Positions 17,656-25,370 of a stretch of DNA of 64,000 nucleotides are shown here, in pieces; the stretch's first letter is position 1, and each line of letters begins with the position of its first letter. The DNA lies in contig CAWFPP010000005.1 in the NCBI GenBank assembly GCA_963817735.1, positions 1-64,000 on the forward strand. Direction: 5' to 3'. The notes beneath the pieces are model-generated. The model ran no database searches, was not told the DNA's origin, and saw nothing but the letters and a program-made list of their open reading frames with translations. The translations under genes were made by a program, and so were the position numbers. The stretch is from Bog-473 sp963817735 (GTDB lineage Bacteria > Actinomycetota > Acidimicrobiia > Acidimicrobiales > RAAP-2).

Positions 17656-18648
17656 TTAGTCGGGCAGCGATGTGGCCAGCACGGGTACCTCGGCGAGCGA
17701 GCGCAGCGCGTCGTTGAGGTGCGTGCAACAGTCGGCCTTCTGTAGTCGGGCCAGCACTTCGGTGCGCATCGCCCGCAGCTCGGTGCCCGCCATCCACGAC
17801 GCGTTCGGTGCTGCACCGGGACATTCGGCGTAGGGCAGCACACGCGGCACGGCTGTGACGGAGAGCAGCACGCCCGACGCCCGGTCGGCTTGGCCGAGCA
17901 GCTGGTACTCGTGCACCACGAGCTCCCGGCCGTCGGGATCCCACGCGCTGTCACGGAACATGGCGTCGATGCCGAGGATGCCCTCCTCGTCCCACACGTC
18001 GATGCGTCGTGCCCGCCGCATGGCGGGTACGGGAGGTTCATCGAGCTCGTGCCAGCCCAATGGGTCGCTCGGGTCGGCCAGCGGTCCCGGGTACGCGGTG
18101 TTCTGGTTGTGGATGATGGAGCCGTCGGGCCGCAAGGCGCTCGATCCCGCCTGGAACCCCGAGCAGATGTCCGTCATCTGGCGGACCGGCGCCCTGGTGA
18201 GGCGCTCGCGCATCTCGGGCAGGTGGTCCAACCAGCGGACGAAGACGAAGCCGGAGATGAGCGTGGAGCCGGCCAGATCGTCGAGCAACAGGTGGAGCGG
18301 CGTGCCACCCGCCGCTTCCTCGGGCAGTTCTGTCGCAATCGCCTTGCGCAAGTTGCCGCCGGCCCGGCAGCCGACCAGCCGCTCGAGCGCGGCCGGCGCC
18401 GGATCCGCCTCGATCCGCAGGATGTCACGCTCGGGGCCGGTCACCGCGTAGAGGTCGGCTTCCCTGACGAGTGAGGGTCCCCCGTCCGACGGCGTCAACA
18501 GATCACGGGCCCGTCCCTTGAGGTGGAGGTCGGTGCCCATGCCGTCGGGCCAGAACATGAGCACTGTCGATGTGCGGCGGACCGAGCCCGGTCGGCGAGA
18601 GGGCGGCGCCACAGCCGGATTCGAGGGAGGCGCGGTCAGCCGCGACAC
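17656..18648 (-). CDS. DUF2889 family protein
   Basis: About 330 residues. The conserved opening VRRTSTVLMFWPDG with GRARDLLT, the FQAGSS block in the middle and the C-terminal HLNDALRSLAEVP fit the DUF2889 family as I remember it. The function is unknown, but the family often sits with acyl-CoA catabolism genes. The start is unclear: GTG at 18648 has a weak AGGG, TTG is at 18669, and the conserved part begins after the GTG at 18612. It leads an operon with the Ltp-type thiolase, DUF35 and TetR. Acyl-CoA or sterol-related function is only a guess from context. Confidence 0.72.
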   Translation of the reverse strand: MSRLTAPPSNPAVAPPSRRPGSVRRTSTVLMFWPDGMGTDLHLKGRARDLLTPSDGGPSLVREADLYAVTGPERDILRIEADPAPAALERLVGCRAGGNLRKAIATELPEEAAGGTPLHLLLDDLAGSTLISGFVFVRWLDHLPEMRERLTRAPVRQMTDICSGFQAGSSALRPDGSIIHNQNTAYPGPLADPSDPLGWHELDEPPVPAMRRARRIDVWDEEGILGIDAMFRDSAWDPDGRELVVHEYQLLGQADRASGVLLSVTAVPRVLPYAECPGAAPNASWMAGTELRAMRTEVLARLQKADCCTHLNDALRSLAEVPVLATSLPD

Positions 18649-18680
18649 CGGCGAACCCTGTTTTCGCAAACCATGTTTTC

Positions 18681-18686
18681 ATTCTA
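18681..18686 (-). promoter_or_regulatory. -10 hexamer TAGAAT for the DUF2889 operon
   Basis: TAGAAT on the minus strand lies in an AT-rich island about 30-40 bases before the candidate starts of the DUF2889 gene. An out-of-frame ATG at 18674 would open only a 12-codon peptide. Confidence 0.4.
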
Positions 18687-18771
18687 AGCACGCATTCTGG
18701 CGCTGCACATTTCCGGGCACTCTTTTGGTGAAGGTGCTGGTCAAGGATGCCGAAGGTGGGGTGTGACCAGG

Positions 18772-18777
18772 TAGAAT
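18772..18777 (+). promoter_or_regulatory. -10 hexamer TAGAAT, leaderless promoter of the tandem FadR gene
   Basis: TAGAAT ends seven bases before the ATG at 18785 and there is no Shine-Dalgarno sequence, so the transcript probably begins at or next to the start codon. No convincing -35 is visible. Confidence 0.5.
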
Positions 18778-18784
18778 CGCTGCA

Positions 18785-20218
18785 ATGACCACGACCCGGA
18801 CGGCCACGCGCGACATGCCGCGCCCGGGCGCCGACTCCAATGCGAAGCGGGCGGCCAAGGTGGCGGACCTCATCATCGAGGACGTCATGGCTCTGGGCTG
18901 GCCGGTCGGCGAGGTCCTGGGCTCCGAGGCGGATTTGCTCGAGCGCTACCAGGTGAGCCGGGCCGTGTTCCGTGAAGCGGTGCGCCTCCTGGAGCATCAG
19001 CAGGTGGCACGTACGCGGCGCGGACCCGGTGGCGGCCTCGTCATCACCGAGCCGACCGTCGGGGCGGTTATCGACGCGGTCGTGCTCTATCTGCACCGGG
19101 TGGACGCTCGTCTCGATGAGATCTTCGAGGCACGGATCATCCTGGAGGATCTCGCGTGCCAGCTCGCAGCCGAGCGGACGGACGAGAACGATCTGGCGGA
19201 GCTGCGGCGCTTTGTCGAGGAAGTACCCGTCGAGCGAGATGGAGACCCGCGCGAGCTCCACGCGTTGGTGGCCGTGATCAGTCGCAATTCCGGTCTGGAG
19301 CTCTTCGTCGACGTCTTCAACCGGGTGGCACAGCTGTACTCGCCGGATTGGCAGAAGCTTGGCGACGCCGTTGGCAAGGAGACGACGCATGCGCACGCCA
19401 TGATCTCCGAGGCGCTGATGGCGGGCGACTCCGGGCTGGCGCGCCACCGGATGCGGAAACACCTGCAGGCGGAAGCAGAATTCTTCAGGCGTCGGCGCTC
19501 GACCCGCCAACTGCTCCCCGATTCGGTGGTCCTTGCCCAGTCGGTGCAGGGCAAGGGGGCCGAGGTGGTGGCGCGCAACATCACTCAGGCCATCGTGGCC
19601 GAGGGGATGCAGCCCGGCGACCTTGTCGGGACCGAACCAGAGTTGATTGAGCAAGAGGGCGTCAGTCGCGCCCTCCTGCGAGAGGCCGTGCGGTTGCTCG
19701 AGCATCATCAGATCGCCCGCATGCGCCGCGGCCCGGGCGGTGGCCTCTTCGTCATGGCCCCGAGCGCAAACGCCGTCACCGAGGTCGCCGCCATCTATCT
19801 GGCCCGACGCGGCATGAAGTTGGCTGAGTTGGCGGAATTGCGGACGGGCATCGAGGTGGCCATCGCTGATTTGGCTGCCGAGCGGGTCGACGAGGAAGGT
19901 GTCATTGGTCTGCAAGAGGCGCTGCTCCGGGAAGAACGCGGGACAGATGCGGAGCAGGCGGAGCTGGTCCACGATCTCCACGCCGCGGTGGCCGCGGCAG
20001 CCAAGAATCGGGTGCTCAACCTGGTGGCGCTCGTGCTGATCCGGCTGAGTCGTCTGCACCAGATCGAGCGATTGGCACCCAAGGCACGGAAGCAGATCAG
20101 GGCCGAAGTGCTGCGCACCCACGAGGGCATCGCCCGGGCGGTCGAGTCCGGTGACCGCGAGATGGCCCGGCACCGCATGCGCCGACACCTCGAGGCGCTG
20201 GGCGCCCTCATGCGCTGA
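18785..20218 (+). CDS. Tandem-duplicated FadR-type GntR regulator (HTH-FCD-HTH-FCD)
   Basis: 477 residues holding two complete FadR-subfamily units. Unit 1: winged helix at about 25-90 (VSRAVFREAVRLLE, RRGPGGGLVITEP) and FCD domain at 105-235. Unit 2: winged helix at about 255-325 (VSRALLREAVRLLEHH, RRGPGGGLFVMAP) and FCD at 340-472. Ordinary members are about 230 residues and dimerise; this one could act as a single-chain dimer. Likely FCD metal-site His residues are kept in both halves (for example H159 and H226; H399 and H468). FCD domains bind acids or acyl-CoA, so it is probably a metabolite-responsive repressor of nearby acyl-CoA genes. It is paralogous to the protein at 51572-53014. 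Confidence 0.93.
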   Translation: MTTTRTATRDMPRPGADSNAKRAAKVADLIIEDVMALGWPVGEVLGSEADLLERYQVSRAVFREAVRLLEHQQVARTRRGPGGGLVITEPTVGAVIDAVVLYLHRVDARLDEIFEARIILEDLACQLAAERTDENDLAELRRFVEEVPVERDGDPRELHALVAVISRNSGLELFVDVFNRVAQLYSPDWQKLGDAVGKETTHAHAMISEALMAGDSGLARHRMRKHLQAEAEFFRRRRSTRQLLPDSVVLAQSVQGKGAEVVARNITQAIVAEGMQPGDLVGTEPELIEQEGVSRALLREAVRLLEHHQIARMRRGPGGGLFVMAPSANAVTEVAAIYLARRGMKLAELAELRTGIEVAIADLAAERVDEEGVIGLQEALLREERGTDAEQAELVHDLHAAVAAAAKNRVLNLVALVLIRLSRLHQIERLAPKARKQIRAEVLRTHEGIARAVESGDREMARHRMRRHLEALGALMR

Positions 20219-20252
20219 TCAGCGTCGTTCTTCCCGTGTCTTCCCACACGCC

Positions 20253-20302
20253 TTGACATCGCGGCCGATATGAGAACATCATTTGCATATTGGGCGATGT
20301 TC
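20253..20302. promoter_or_regulatory. TTGACA and inverted repeat GAACATC-N15-GATGTTC before the amidohydrolase
   Basis: A consensus -35 (TTGACA, 20253-20258) is followed by a perfect seven-base inverted repeat: GAACATC at 20274-20280 and GATGTTC at 20296-20302, 15 bases apart. The repeat overlaps the expected -10 and start region, as an operator would. It differs from the GGTATACTCTATT element. Confidence 0.45.
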
Positions 20303-20326
20303 CGTCGCGCCATGTGAGGAGGGCAC

Positions 20327-21490
20327 ATGAGTGACCTGGGAGAGAAGAAGCTGTGGGCGAACTCGGGCGATTCGCACCTCATGGAACCACCGGATCTGTT
20401 CGCCTCCCTGCCGGACGATATTCAAGAGCGCCTGCCTCGCAGCGTGAAGGACCCGAGCGGCGACTTCGAGACGATCTACATCGACGGCCAGGAGTTCCGA
20501 CGTGACCTCCCCAAGAGTGACAAGCCCAAGAAGGGTCTCGGCATCAATGCCCGGCCAACGGATTCGCAGGAAGAGGACTTCATCAACCGCGTCATCGGCG
20601 GGAACGACCCGGTGGCGCGGATCAAGGATCTCGACAACGAGGGCGTCTGGGGTGAGGTCATGTACCCCTCACTCGGCATCTGGACGTTCAACGTCCGAAC
20701 GCCGCGGGTGGTCAAGGAGGGCTGCCGCGCCCTGAACGACTGGGCCCTCGAGTTCCAGCACAACTCGCCGCGCTTCGTCTGCGTGGCGTCCGTCCCCTTG
20801 CTCGATATCGACGACGCCGTGGCCGAGGTCAAACGGGCCTGCGAAGGAGGGTTCCTCTGCGGATTTCTCCCGACGCGTCCCCCGCTGGGTCGGCCTGAGT
20901 GGAATGACGAGGAGTGGGACCCTCTCTGGGAAGCATTTGCCGAGACAGGAATGGTCATCGGCTTCCACATCGGGACCGAGCCGCACGATCCCACGGAACG
21001 CACCGGCGTCTACTACCGCGGCCGTGGCGGCGCAGTGCTGAACTACGTGGAGACCACCTACGGAGGCCAGCGTGCGGTCACGCAGCTCATCGCCTGCGGA
21101 GCGCTCGACCGTCATCCCGAACTCAAGGTCCTGGTCTCCGAGGGCGGGGCGACGTGGGGTCCCTTCATTGCTGACCGCATGGACGAGGGCTACCGCCAGC
21201 ACGGCGCGGCCGTCAGGCCCACGCTCTCGAAGCTCCCGAGCCGATTCCTCTATGACCAGGTCTATGCGTCGTTTCAACACGACATCTCCGCCGTGGCCGC
21301 CAACTCGGCCATGGGATGGAAGAACGTCATGTGGGGGAGCGACTACCCGCACTTCGAGGGCACCTTCGGACACACGCAGAAGACGTTGCACGAGCTCTTC
21401 GACGGGGCGGACGCCACAGTGAGCCGGCGCATCCGCATCGGCGCCTTCCAGGAACTCTTCCCGAGCGTCCCTGCGCCCCCGGAGGGTTGA
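20327..21490 (+). CDS. Amidohydrolase-2 family metal-dependent hydrolase
   Basis: 387 residues of the ACMSD/amidohydrolase-2 TIM-barrel family. Metal-ligand segments visible are the N-terminal DxH (SGDSHLMEPPDLF), FHIGTEP in the middle, and the late WGSDYPHFEGTFGHT with Asp and His. Members hydrolyse C-N or C-C bonds or decarboxylate ring-derived acids. In actinobacterial catabolic clusters they are common but rarely characterised. ATG start with GGAGGGC upstream. It follows the tandem FadR gene by 108 bases holding its own promoter and inverted repeat. Confidence 0.9.
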   Translation: MSDLGEKKLWANSGDSHLMEPPDLFASLPDDIQERLPRSVKDPSGDFETIYIDGQEFRRDLPKSDKPKKGLGINARPTDSQEEDFINRVIGGNDPVARIKDLDNEGVWGEVMYPSLGIWTFNVRTPRVVKEGCRALNDWALEFQHNSPRFVCVASVPLLDIDDAVAEVKRACEGGFLCGFLPTRPPLGRPEWNDEEWDPLWEAFAETGMVIGFHIGTEPHDPTERTGVYYRGRGGAVLNYVETTYGGQRAVTQLIACGALDRHPELKVLVSEGGATWGPFIADRMDEGYRQHGAAVRPTLSKLPSRFLYDQVYASFQHDISAVAANSAMGWKNVMWGSDYPHFEGTFGHTQKTLHELFDGADATVSRRIRIGAFQELFPSVPAPPEG

Positions 21491-21548
21491 CCGAGACAAA
21501 CGCGCCGGCCGTCGGCGAGCGCCTCCGGAAGCGTCATCGAGCCTTTTA

Positions 21549-21560
21549 GGATACTCTTTA
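21549..21560 (+). promoter_or_regulatory. GGATACTCTTTA element before the MaoC-like gene
   Basis: GGATACTCTTTA with a GATACT -10-like hexamer sits 31 bases upstream of the ATG at 21592, in front of a GGGGCGAGG ribosome-binding region. It matches the recurrent element, with a partial inverted AGGGGTC just downstream. Confidence 0.45.
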
Positions 21561-21591
21561 GGGGTCAAGATCGGAAGGGGCGAGGCGACCA

Positions 21592-22881
21592 ATGGCCACC
21601 ACGACGTCGGAAGAGTTCAAGAAGGCGACCGACTACCAGTTCAAAGAGGAGGACATCGAGCGCGCCAAGGCGCTCGTCGGCCGCTGGGCGCCCTCGGGCG
21701 CCCGTGAGTTCCTGACCACGGCGACGCCCGACGCGATGCGGAACTTCGCACGGGGCTACGGCGACGACAACCCGCTCTTCGCGTCAGAGGACTACGGGAA
21801 GACCACGCGCTGGGGCGGACAGCTCGCTGCTCCCATGATCCCGATTGCGCTGAACCGCCCGCTCTACGCCGATCCGCCGAAGGAGAGGATCAAGCGGCCG
21901 TCGTTCCGCGGCATCCATGTCTTCGTCTCCGGCAGCACCTGGCAGTGGTTCCGCCCGCTCATGGAGGGCGACTCGCTGTACAGCTTCGGCGGCACCGAGT
22001 CGGTCGTGGAGAAGAAGTCCGAGTTTGCCGAGCGCTCGCTGCTCGTGACCTACACGAGCGTGAAGATGAACCAGCGGGCGGAGATCGTCGCCATCTCACG
22101 CACGCTGGCGATTCACACCGAGCGCAAGACCGCCCGGGAGAAGGGAAAGTACTCCTCCCTGGAGCCGGCGACCTATTCCGACGAGGACATCGAGAAGATC
22201 GACGCCATCTACGCCGCCGAACAGGTCCAGGGACCGCAGCCCCGCTACTGGGAGGACGTGCACGTCGGCGAGACGCTGAACCCGATGGCGAAAGGGCCGC
22301 TGACGACGACCGACATGATCGTCTTCCACGCGGGCGGCTACGGCTTCGTGCCCTACGAGCCGTGCACCAACCGGATCGCCTACAAGAACCGTCAGCGCAT
22401 CGCCCCCTTCTACGTCAAGAACGAATACGGCGTGCCCGACGTGGCGCAGCGTGTCCACTGGGACTCCGCGTGGGCCCAGGCCATCGGCAATCCGATGGCC
22501 TACGACTACGGAGTGATGCGCGATTGCTGGTTGAGCCACTACATGACGGATTTCATGGGCGACGACGGCTGGCTCGTCTCGCAGAGCTCCGAGATCCGTA
22601 AGTTCAACTACATCGGCGACACGCATATCTTCACCGGTGAGGTGGTCGACAAGCGCCAAGAGGATGGGCGGTGTGTCGTCGACATAGAGATGCGCGGGAC
22701 GAACCAGCGCGGCACGGTCACCTGCCCGGCGAAGGCCACAGTCGCATTGCCGAGCCGGGAGCATGGTCCCGTCCGCCTCCCAGAGCCACCGGCAGACTTG
22801 GCGGCCCAGGCGGTGCAGATGCTCGAGCGTCACCATGAGATCGTCGCCGAACGTCGGACGAAAGGCGAGGACGAGGGGTGA
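21592..22881 (+). CDS. FAS1-like/MaoC-type (R)-enoyl-CoA hydratase, double hotdog
   Basis: 429 residues with two hotdog units. The N-terminal FAS1-like dehydratase domain (about 25-180) has MRNFARGYGDDNPLF and RGIHVFVSGSTWQWF. The C-terminal unit (about 215-395) has RYWEDVHVGETL, TTTDMIVFHAG and VVDIEMRGTNQRG. Such proteins hydrate enoyl-CoA with substrates too bulky for a single hotdog. The stop overlaps the GTG of the next acyl-CoA dehydrogenase (GTGA), so the desaturation and hydration steps are translationally coupled. Confidence 0.88.
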   Translation: MATTTSEEFKKATDYQFKEEDIERAKALVGRWAPSGAREFLTTATPDAMRNFARGYGDDNPLFASEDYGKTTRWGGQLAAPMIPIALNRPLYADPPKERIKRPSFRGIHVFVSGSTWQWFRPLMEGDSLYSFGGTESVVEKKSEFAERSLLVTYTSVKMNQRAEIVAISRTLAIHTERKTAREKGKYSSLEPATYSDEDIEKIDAIYAAEQVQGPQPRYWEDVHVGETLNPMAKGPLTTTDMIVFHAGGYGFVPYEPCTNRIAYKNRQRIAPFYVKNEYGVPDVAQRVHWDSAWAQAIGNPMAYDYGVMRDCWLSHYMTDFMGDDGWLVSQSSEIRKFNYIGDTHIFTGEVVDKRQEDGRCVVDIEMRGTNQRGTVTCPAKATVALPSREHGPVRLPEPPADLAAQAVQMLERHHEIVAERRTKGEDEG

Positions 22882-24158
22882 ACCCAGGCCCGGACGGGGG
22901 CCTGGCGGTCGAGGTCCAGGCCTGGGTCGACGCCAATTGGGACACGGAGATCACGGTCCGAGAATGGTGGCGGCGTTTAGCTGACGCCGGCTACGCCTAT
23001 CCGATGTGGCCCGAGGGGCTGGGTGGATCGGGGGCGTCGCGCCGCGATGCCGCAACCATCGCCGGCGTGCTGGCGCAGAATCGGGTCATCGGGCCACCCG
23101 TCGGGGCCATGGCCGCTCGCCTCGCTGCCCCGACCATCCTTGAGCACGCGACCGAGGCCCTGCAACAGGAGCTGGTGCGGGCGATCGCGACCGGGGAAGC
23201 CGCCTGGTGCCAGCTCTTCTCCGAGCCCGGGTCGGGATCGGACCTCGCCAGTGTCGGCACCCGCGCCGAGCGTGACGGAGACGAATGGGTTGTCACCGGT
23301 CAGAAGGTGTGGAACTCGGCCGCCGACGCCTCGGACTTCGGCATGTTGTTGGCCCGGACCGACGTCGACGTGCCAAAACACGCCGGCATCACGTACTTCG
23401 CCATCGACATGAAGCAGCCCGGGATCGAGGCGCGGCCGCTCAAGCAGATGAACGGCGCGTCCAACTTCTGTGAGGTCTTCCTGACCGAGGCCAGGGTCCC
23501 TGCCGGCCGCGTCATCGGTGAAGTGAACGATGGCTGGCGCGTGGCGCAGACGACGCTGCTCAACGAGCGCAATTCCGTTGCCGGCGGCGGCCTGTTCGGC
23601 CTGGTCATGGCCCGCTCAGGTTCGGACGGCGACCTCGACCGCAAAGTGGGCGAGGTGGTCGATCGGGCCCGCGAAGCGGCGCGGGCGCGGAAGAGCCCGC
23701 TGTCGGCCGGGGCGGTGCCCGCCAAGGTGATGATCGAGTTGGCGCAGACGTACGGCGTCTCGGAACATCCGGTCGTGCGACAGGAACTCACCCGTTACGT
23801 TTCCCAGGTCCGCGTCAACGGGTGGACGATGCGCCGAATCGGCGCCGCTGGGGGGAAGCTCACCGGTGCCGACGGCTCCATCGCCAAGCTCACGACGGCC
23901 CGAATCTGCCAGCAGTCACGGGACCTCTCCTACCGGATTGTCGGAGCGCAGGGGATGCTGATGGGTCCGGAATCTCCATTGCAGGGTGACCTTCAGCTGG
24001 TCAACCTGGCCAGCCCTGGCAACCGCCTCGGCGGCGGAAGCGACGAGATCCAGCTCAACGTGCTCGGTGAACGTGGCCTCGGGTTGCCCCGCGAACCGAG
24101 CAGCGACAGGGATGTGCCGTACCGCGATCTGAGGGTTGGGACGCAGGTCCAGAGGTAG
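22878..24158 (+). CDS. Acyl-CoA dehydrogenase
   Basis: 426 residues with WCQLFSEPGSGSDLASV, VVTGQKVWNSAADASDFG, the strand segment MNGASNFCEVFLTEARVP and a C-terminal GGGSDEIQLNVLGERGLGLP. GTG start overlaps the MaoC-like gene by four bases. It likely generates the enoyl-CoA for that hydratase. The spacing of the C-terminal motif is longer than in the 12984 gene because of a loop at about 345-385. The coding sequence is clean, with no frame disruption. Confidence 0.93.
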   Translation: MNPGPDGGLAVEVQAWVDANWDTEITVREWWRRLADAGYAYPMWPEGLGGSGASRRDAATIAGVLAQNRVIGPPVGAMAARLAAPTILEHATEALQQELVRAIATGEAAWCQLFSEPGSGSDLASVGTRAERDGDEWVVTGQKVWNSAADASDFGMLLARTDVDVPKHAGITYFAIDMKQPGIEARPLKQMNGASNFCEVFLTEARVPAGRVIGEVNDGWRVAQTTLLNERNSVAGGGLFGLVMARSGSDGDLDRKVGEVVDRAREAARARKSPLSAGAVPAKVMIELAQTYGVSEHPVVRQELTRYVSQVRVNGWTMRRIGAAGGKLTGADGSIAKLTTARICQQSRDLSYRIVGAQGMLMGPESPLQGDLQLVNLASPGNRLGGGSDEIQLNVLGERGLGLPREPSSDRDVPYRDLRVGTQVQR

Positions 24159-24264
24159 CGGCAGACGGGCCGCCGGGGGCAAAAATGGGTGAGCCGGCGA
24201 GATTCTTCCGGGGCTCTTAACCGGCCCGAAGGCTCTGCACACATTCGGGGCGCAGAGTGGCCGC

Positions 24265-24441
24265 ATGAGGAAGCATCCGGGCCGGGTGATCGCTGCCGGC
24301 ATCTTGTGCTCCATCGCAGCCACGGTTGCCTTGTGGAGCGGCCCGCTGGCGTCGGCCTCGGGCGCCCTGCACTCGAGTGCGACGCAGCATGCGTCGCTTC
24401 ACAGCGGCCTGCAGGCGGGCAGAGAGCGCTCTGCGGCTTAG
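24265..24441 (+). CDS. Small predicted secreted or membrane peptide (58 aa)
   Basis: ATG at 24265 opens 58 codons with a clear signal-peptide shape: basic start (MRKHPGR), hydrophobic core (VIAAGILCSIAATVALW) and a possible cleavage site at LASASG. The rest is Ser/His/Gln-rich. It overlaps the convergent hydratase gene end by four bases. No strong ribosome-binding site and no homologue known to me. Codon third positions are G/C-rich, as in its neighbours, but the ORF is short enough to be chance. Confidence 0.35.
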   Translation: MRKHPGRVIAAGILCSIAATVALWSGPLASASGALHSSATQHASLHSGLQAGRERSAA

Positions 24442-25280
24442 GGGGCCTGCTCCTGGGCGGCTTGTTTCTGCGCGAGGCGCTCCATCACCAACTTGACCGA
24501 CTTCCCCTGGTTCTCGGCCTCGCTGGCGAAGAGCCAGCGCCGGCGTTCCACCTCGTCCTCGGCCGCATTGAGGTTGTCCTTGACCAGGGCCAGGAGAGCG
24601 GCCGGTGTCCGTACGAGCTTGTTGGCGACTTCGTAGGTGTAGGCGCGCAACTCGGCCGGAGCGAGTACCTCGTGCACCATGCCCAGTTCCAGCGCCTGCG
24701 CCGCCGGGATCTTCTCGTTCAGGAGATAGAGGCGGCGCGCCAGCCCGGTCCCCCCGATGCGTGTCCAGAAGAAGGAGCCGCCGTAGTCACCCGAAAGCCC
24801 GTTGGGCGAGAAGTTGGTGGAGAACACGGCGTCCTCGGAGGCGAAGCGGAGATCGCACGCGGCGGCAAGGCTGCACCCTGCCCCGACAGCCGGCCCACCG
24901 ACCATGGCGATGGTCGGCTTGGGCATCAGGTGCAGCAGCATGGCCGCGTGCCGGTCGTGCCGGGAGAGGTCGCCGGTCAACGCGTCCGGCGGTACGCCCT
25001 TCTCGCTGCCCGGGGAGCCGCGCCCGCCGCCCTTGACGTCACCACCCGAGCAGAATCCGCCGTGTCCTCCCTCGGGCGCCGCGCCGGTGAGAACGATCAC
25101 CTTGGCCTCGGGATCGTCGGCCATACGGCGCACGGCTTCGTCGAGGGCCCCGATGAGCTCCCCGCTCAGTGCGTTGCGCCGCGCCGGGCGGTTCAAGGTG
25201 ATGGTCCCGATGCGGTCCACCACTTCGGTCAGGATCACGGGGTCGGCGTCGCCGGGGGTCGGTTCTGAGTCGGCTGCCAC
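24438..25280 (-). CDS. Enoyl-CoA hydratase/isomerase
   Basis: 280-residue crotonase. TITLNRPARRNALS, the oxyanion segment GGFCSGGDVKG and GPAVGAGCSLAAACD are typical. At the catalytic Glu region it reads FSPNGLSGDYGGS, where classical hydratases have the second Glu, so it may be an isomerase or a hydratase with altered chemistry. GTG start with GAGGAG upstream. It is divergent from the fused CoA-transferase, sharing an AGTATACT palindrome. About ten extra residues at the C-terminus are Gln/Ala-rich. Confidence 0.9.
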   Translation of the reverse strand: MAADSEPTPGDADPVILTEVVDRIGTITLNRPARRNALSGELIGALDEAVRRMADDPEAKVIVLTGAAPEGGHGGFCSGGDVKGGGRGSPGSEKGVPPDALTGDLSRHDRHAAMLLHLMPKPTIAMVGGPAVGAGCSLAAACDLRFASEDAVFSTNFSPNGLSGDYGGSFFWTRIGGTGLARRLYLLNEKIPAAQALELGMVHEVLAPAELRAYTYEVANKLVRTPAALLALVKDNLNAAEDEVERRRWLFASEAENQGKSVKLVMERLAQKQAAQEQAP

Positions 25281-25312
25281 GGACTCCTCACCTCGCTTTC
25301 TGGGGCTAATTC

Positions 25313-25323
25313 AGTATACTCTA
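25313..25323. promoter_or_regulatory. AGTATACTCTA element in the hydratase/CoA-transferase divergent region
   Basis: AGTATACT is palindromic, so TATACT can serve as a -10 on both strands, toward the hydratase (-) and the CoA-transferase (+). It is one of the nine recurrent elements. Confidence 0.55.
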
Positions 25324-25340
25324 AAGCTCCGGACTGATCA

Positions 25341-25355
25341 CTCGGAGAGTCCGAG
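25341..25355 (+). promoter_or_regulatory. Leader hairpin CTCGGA-GAG-TCCGAG
   Basis: A perfect six-base stem with a three-base loop ends just before the GGGGGAGG ribosome-binding site (25357-25364) of the fused CoA-transferase. It could influence translation. Its short length leaves chance as an alternative. Confidence 0.3.
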
Positions 25356-25370
25356 CCGGGGGAGGTGCTG

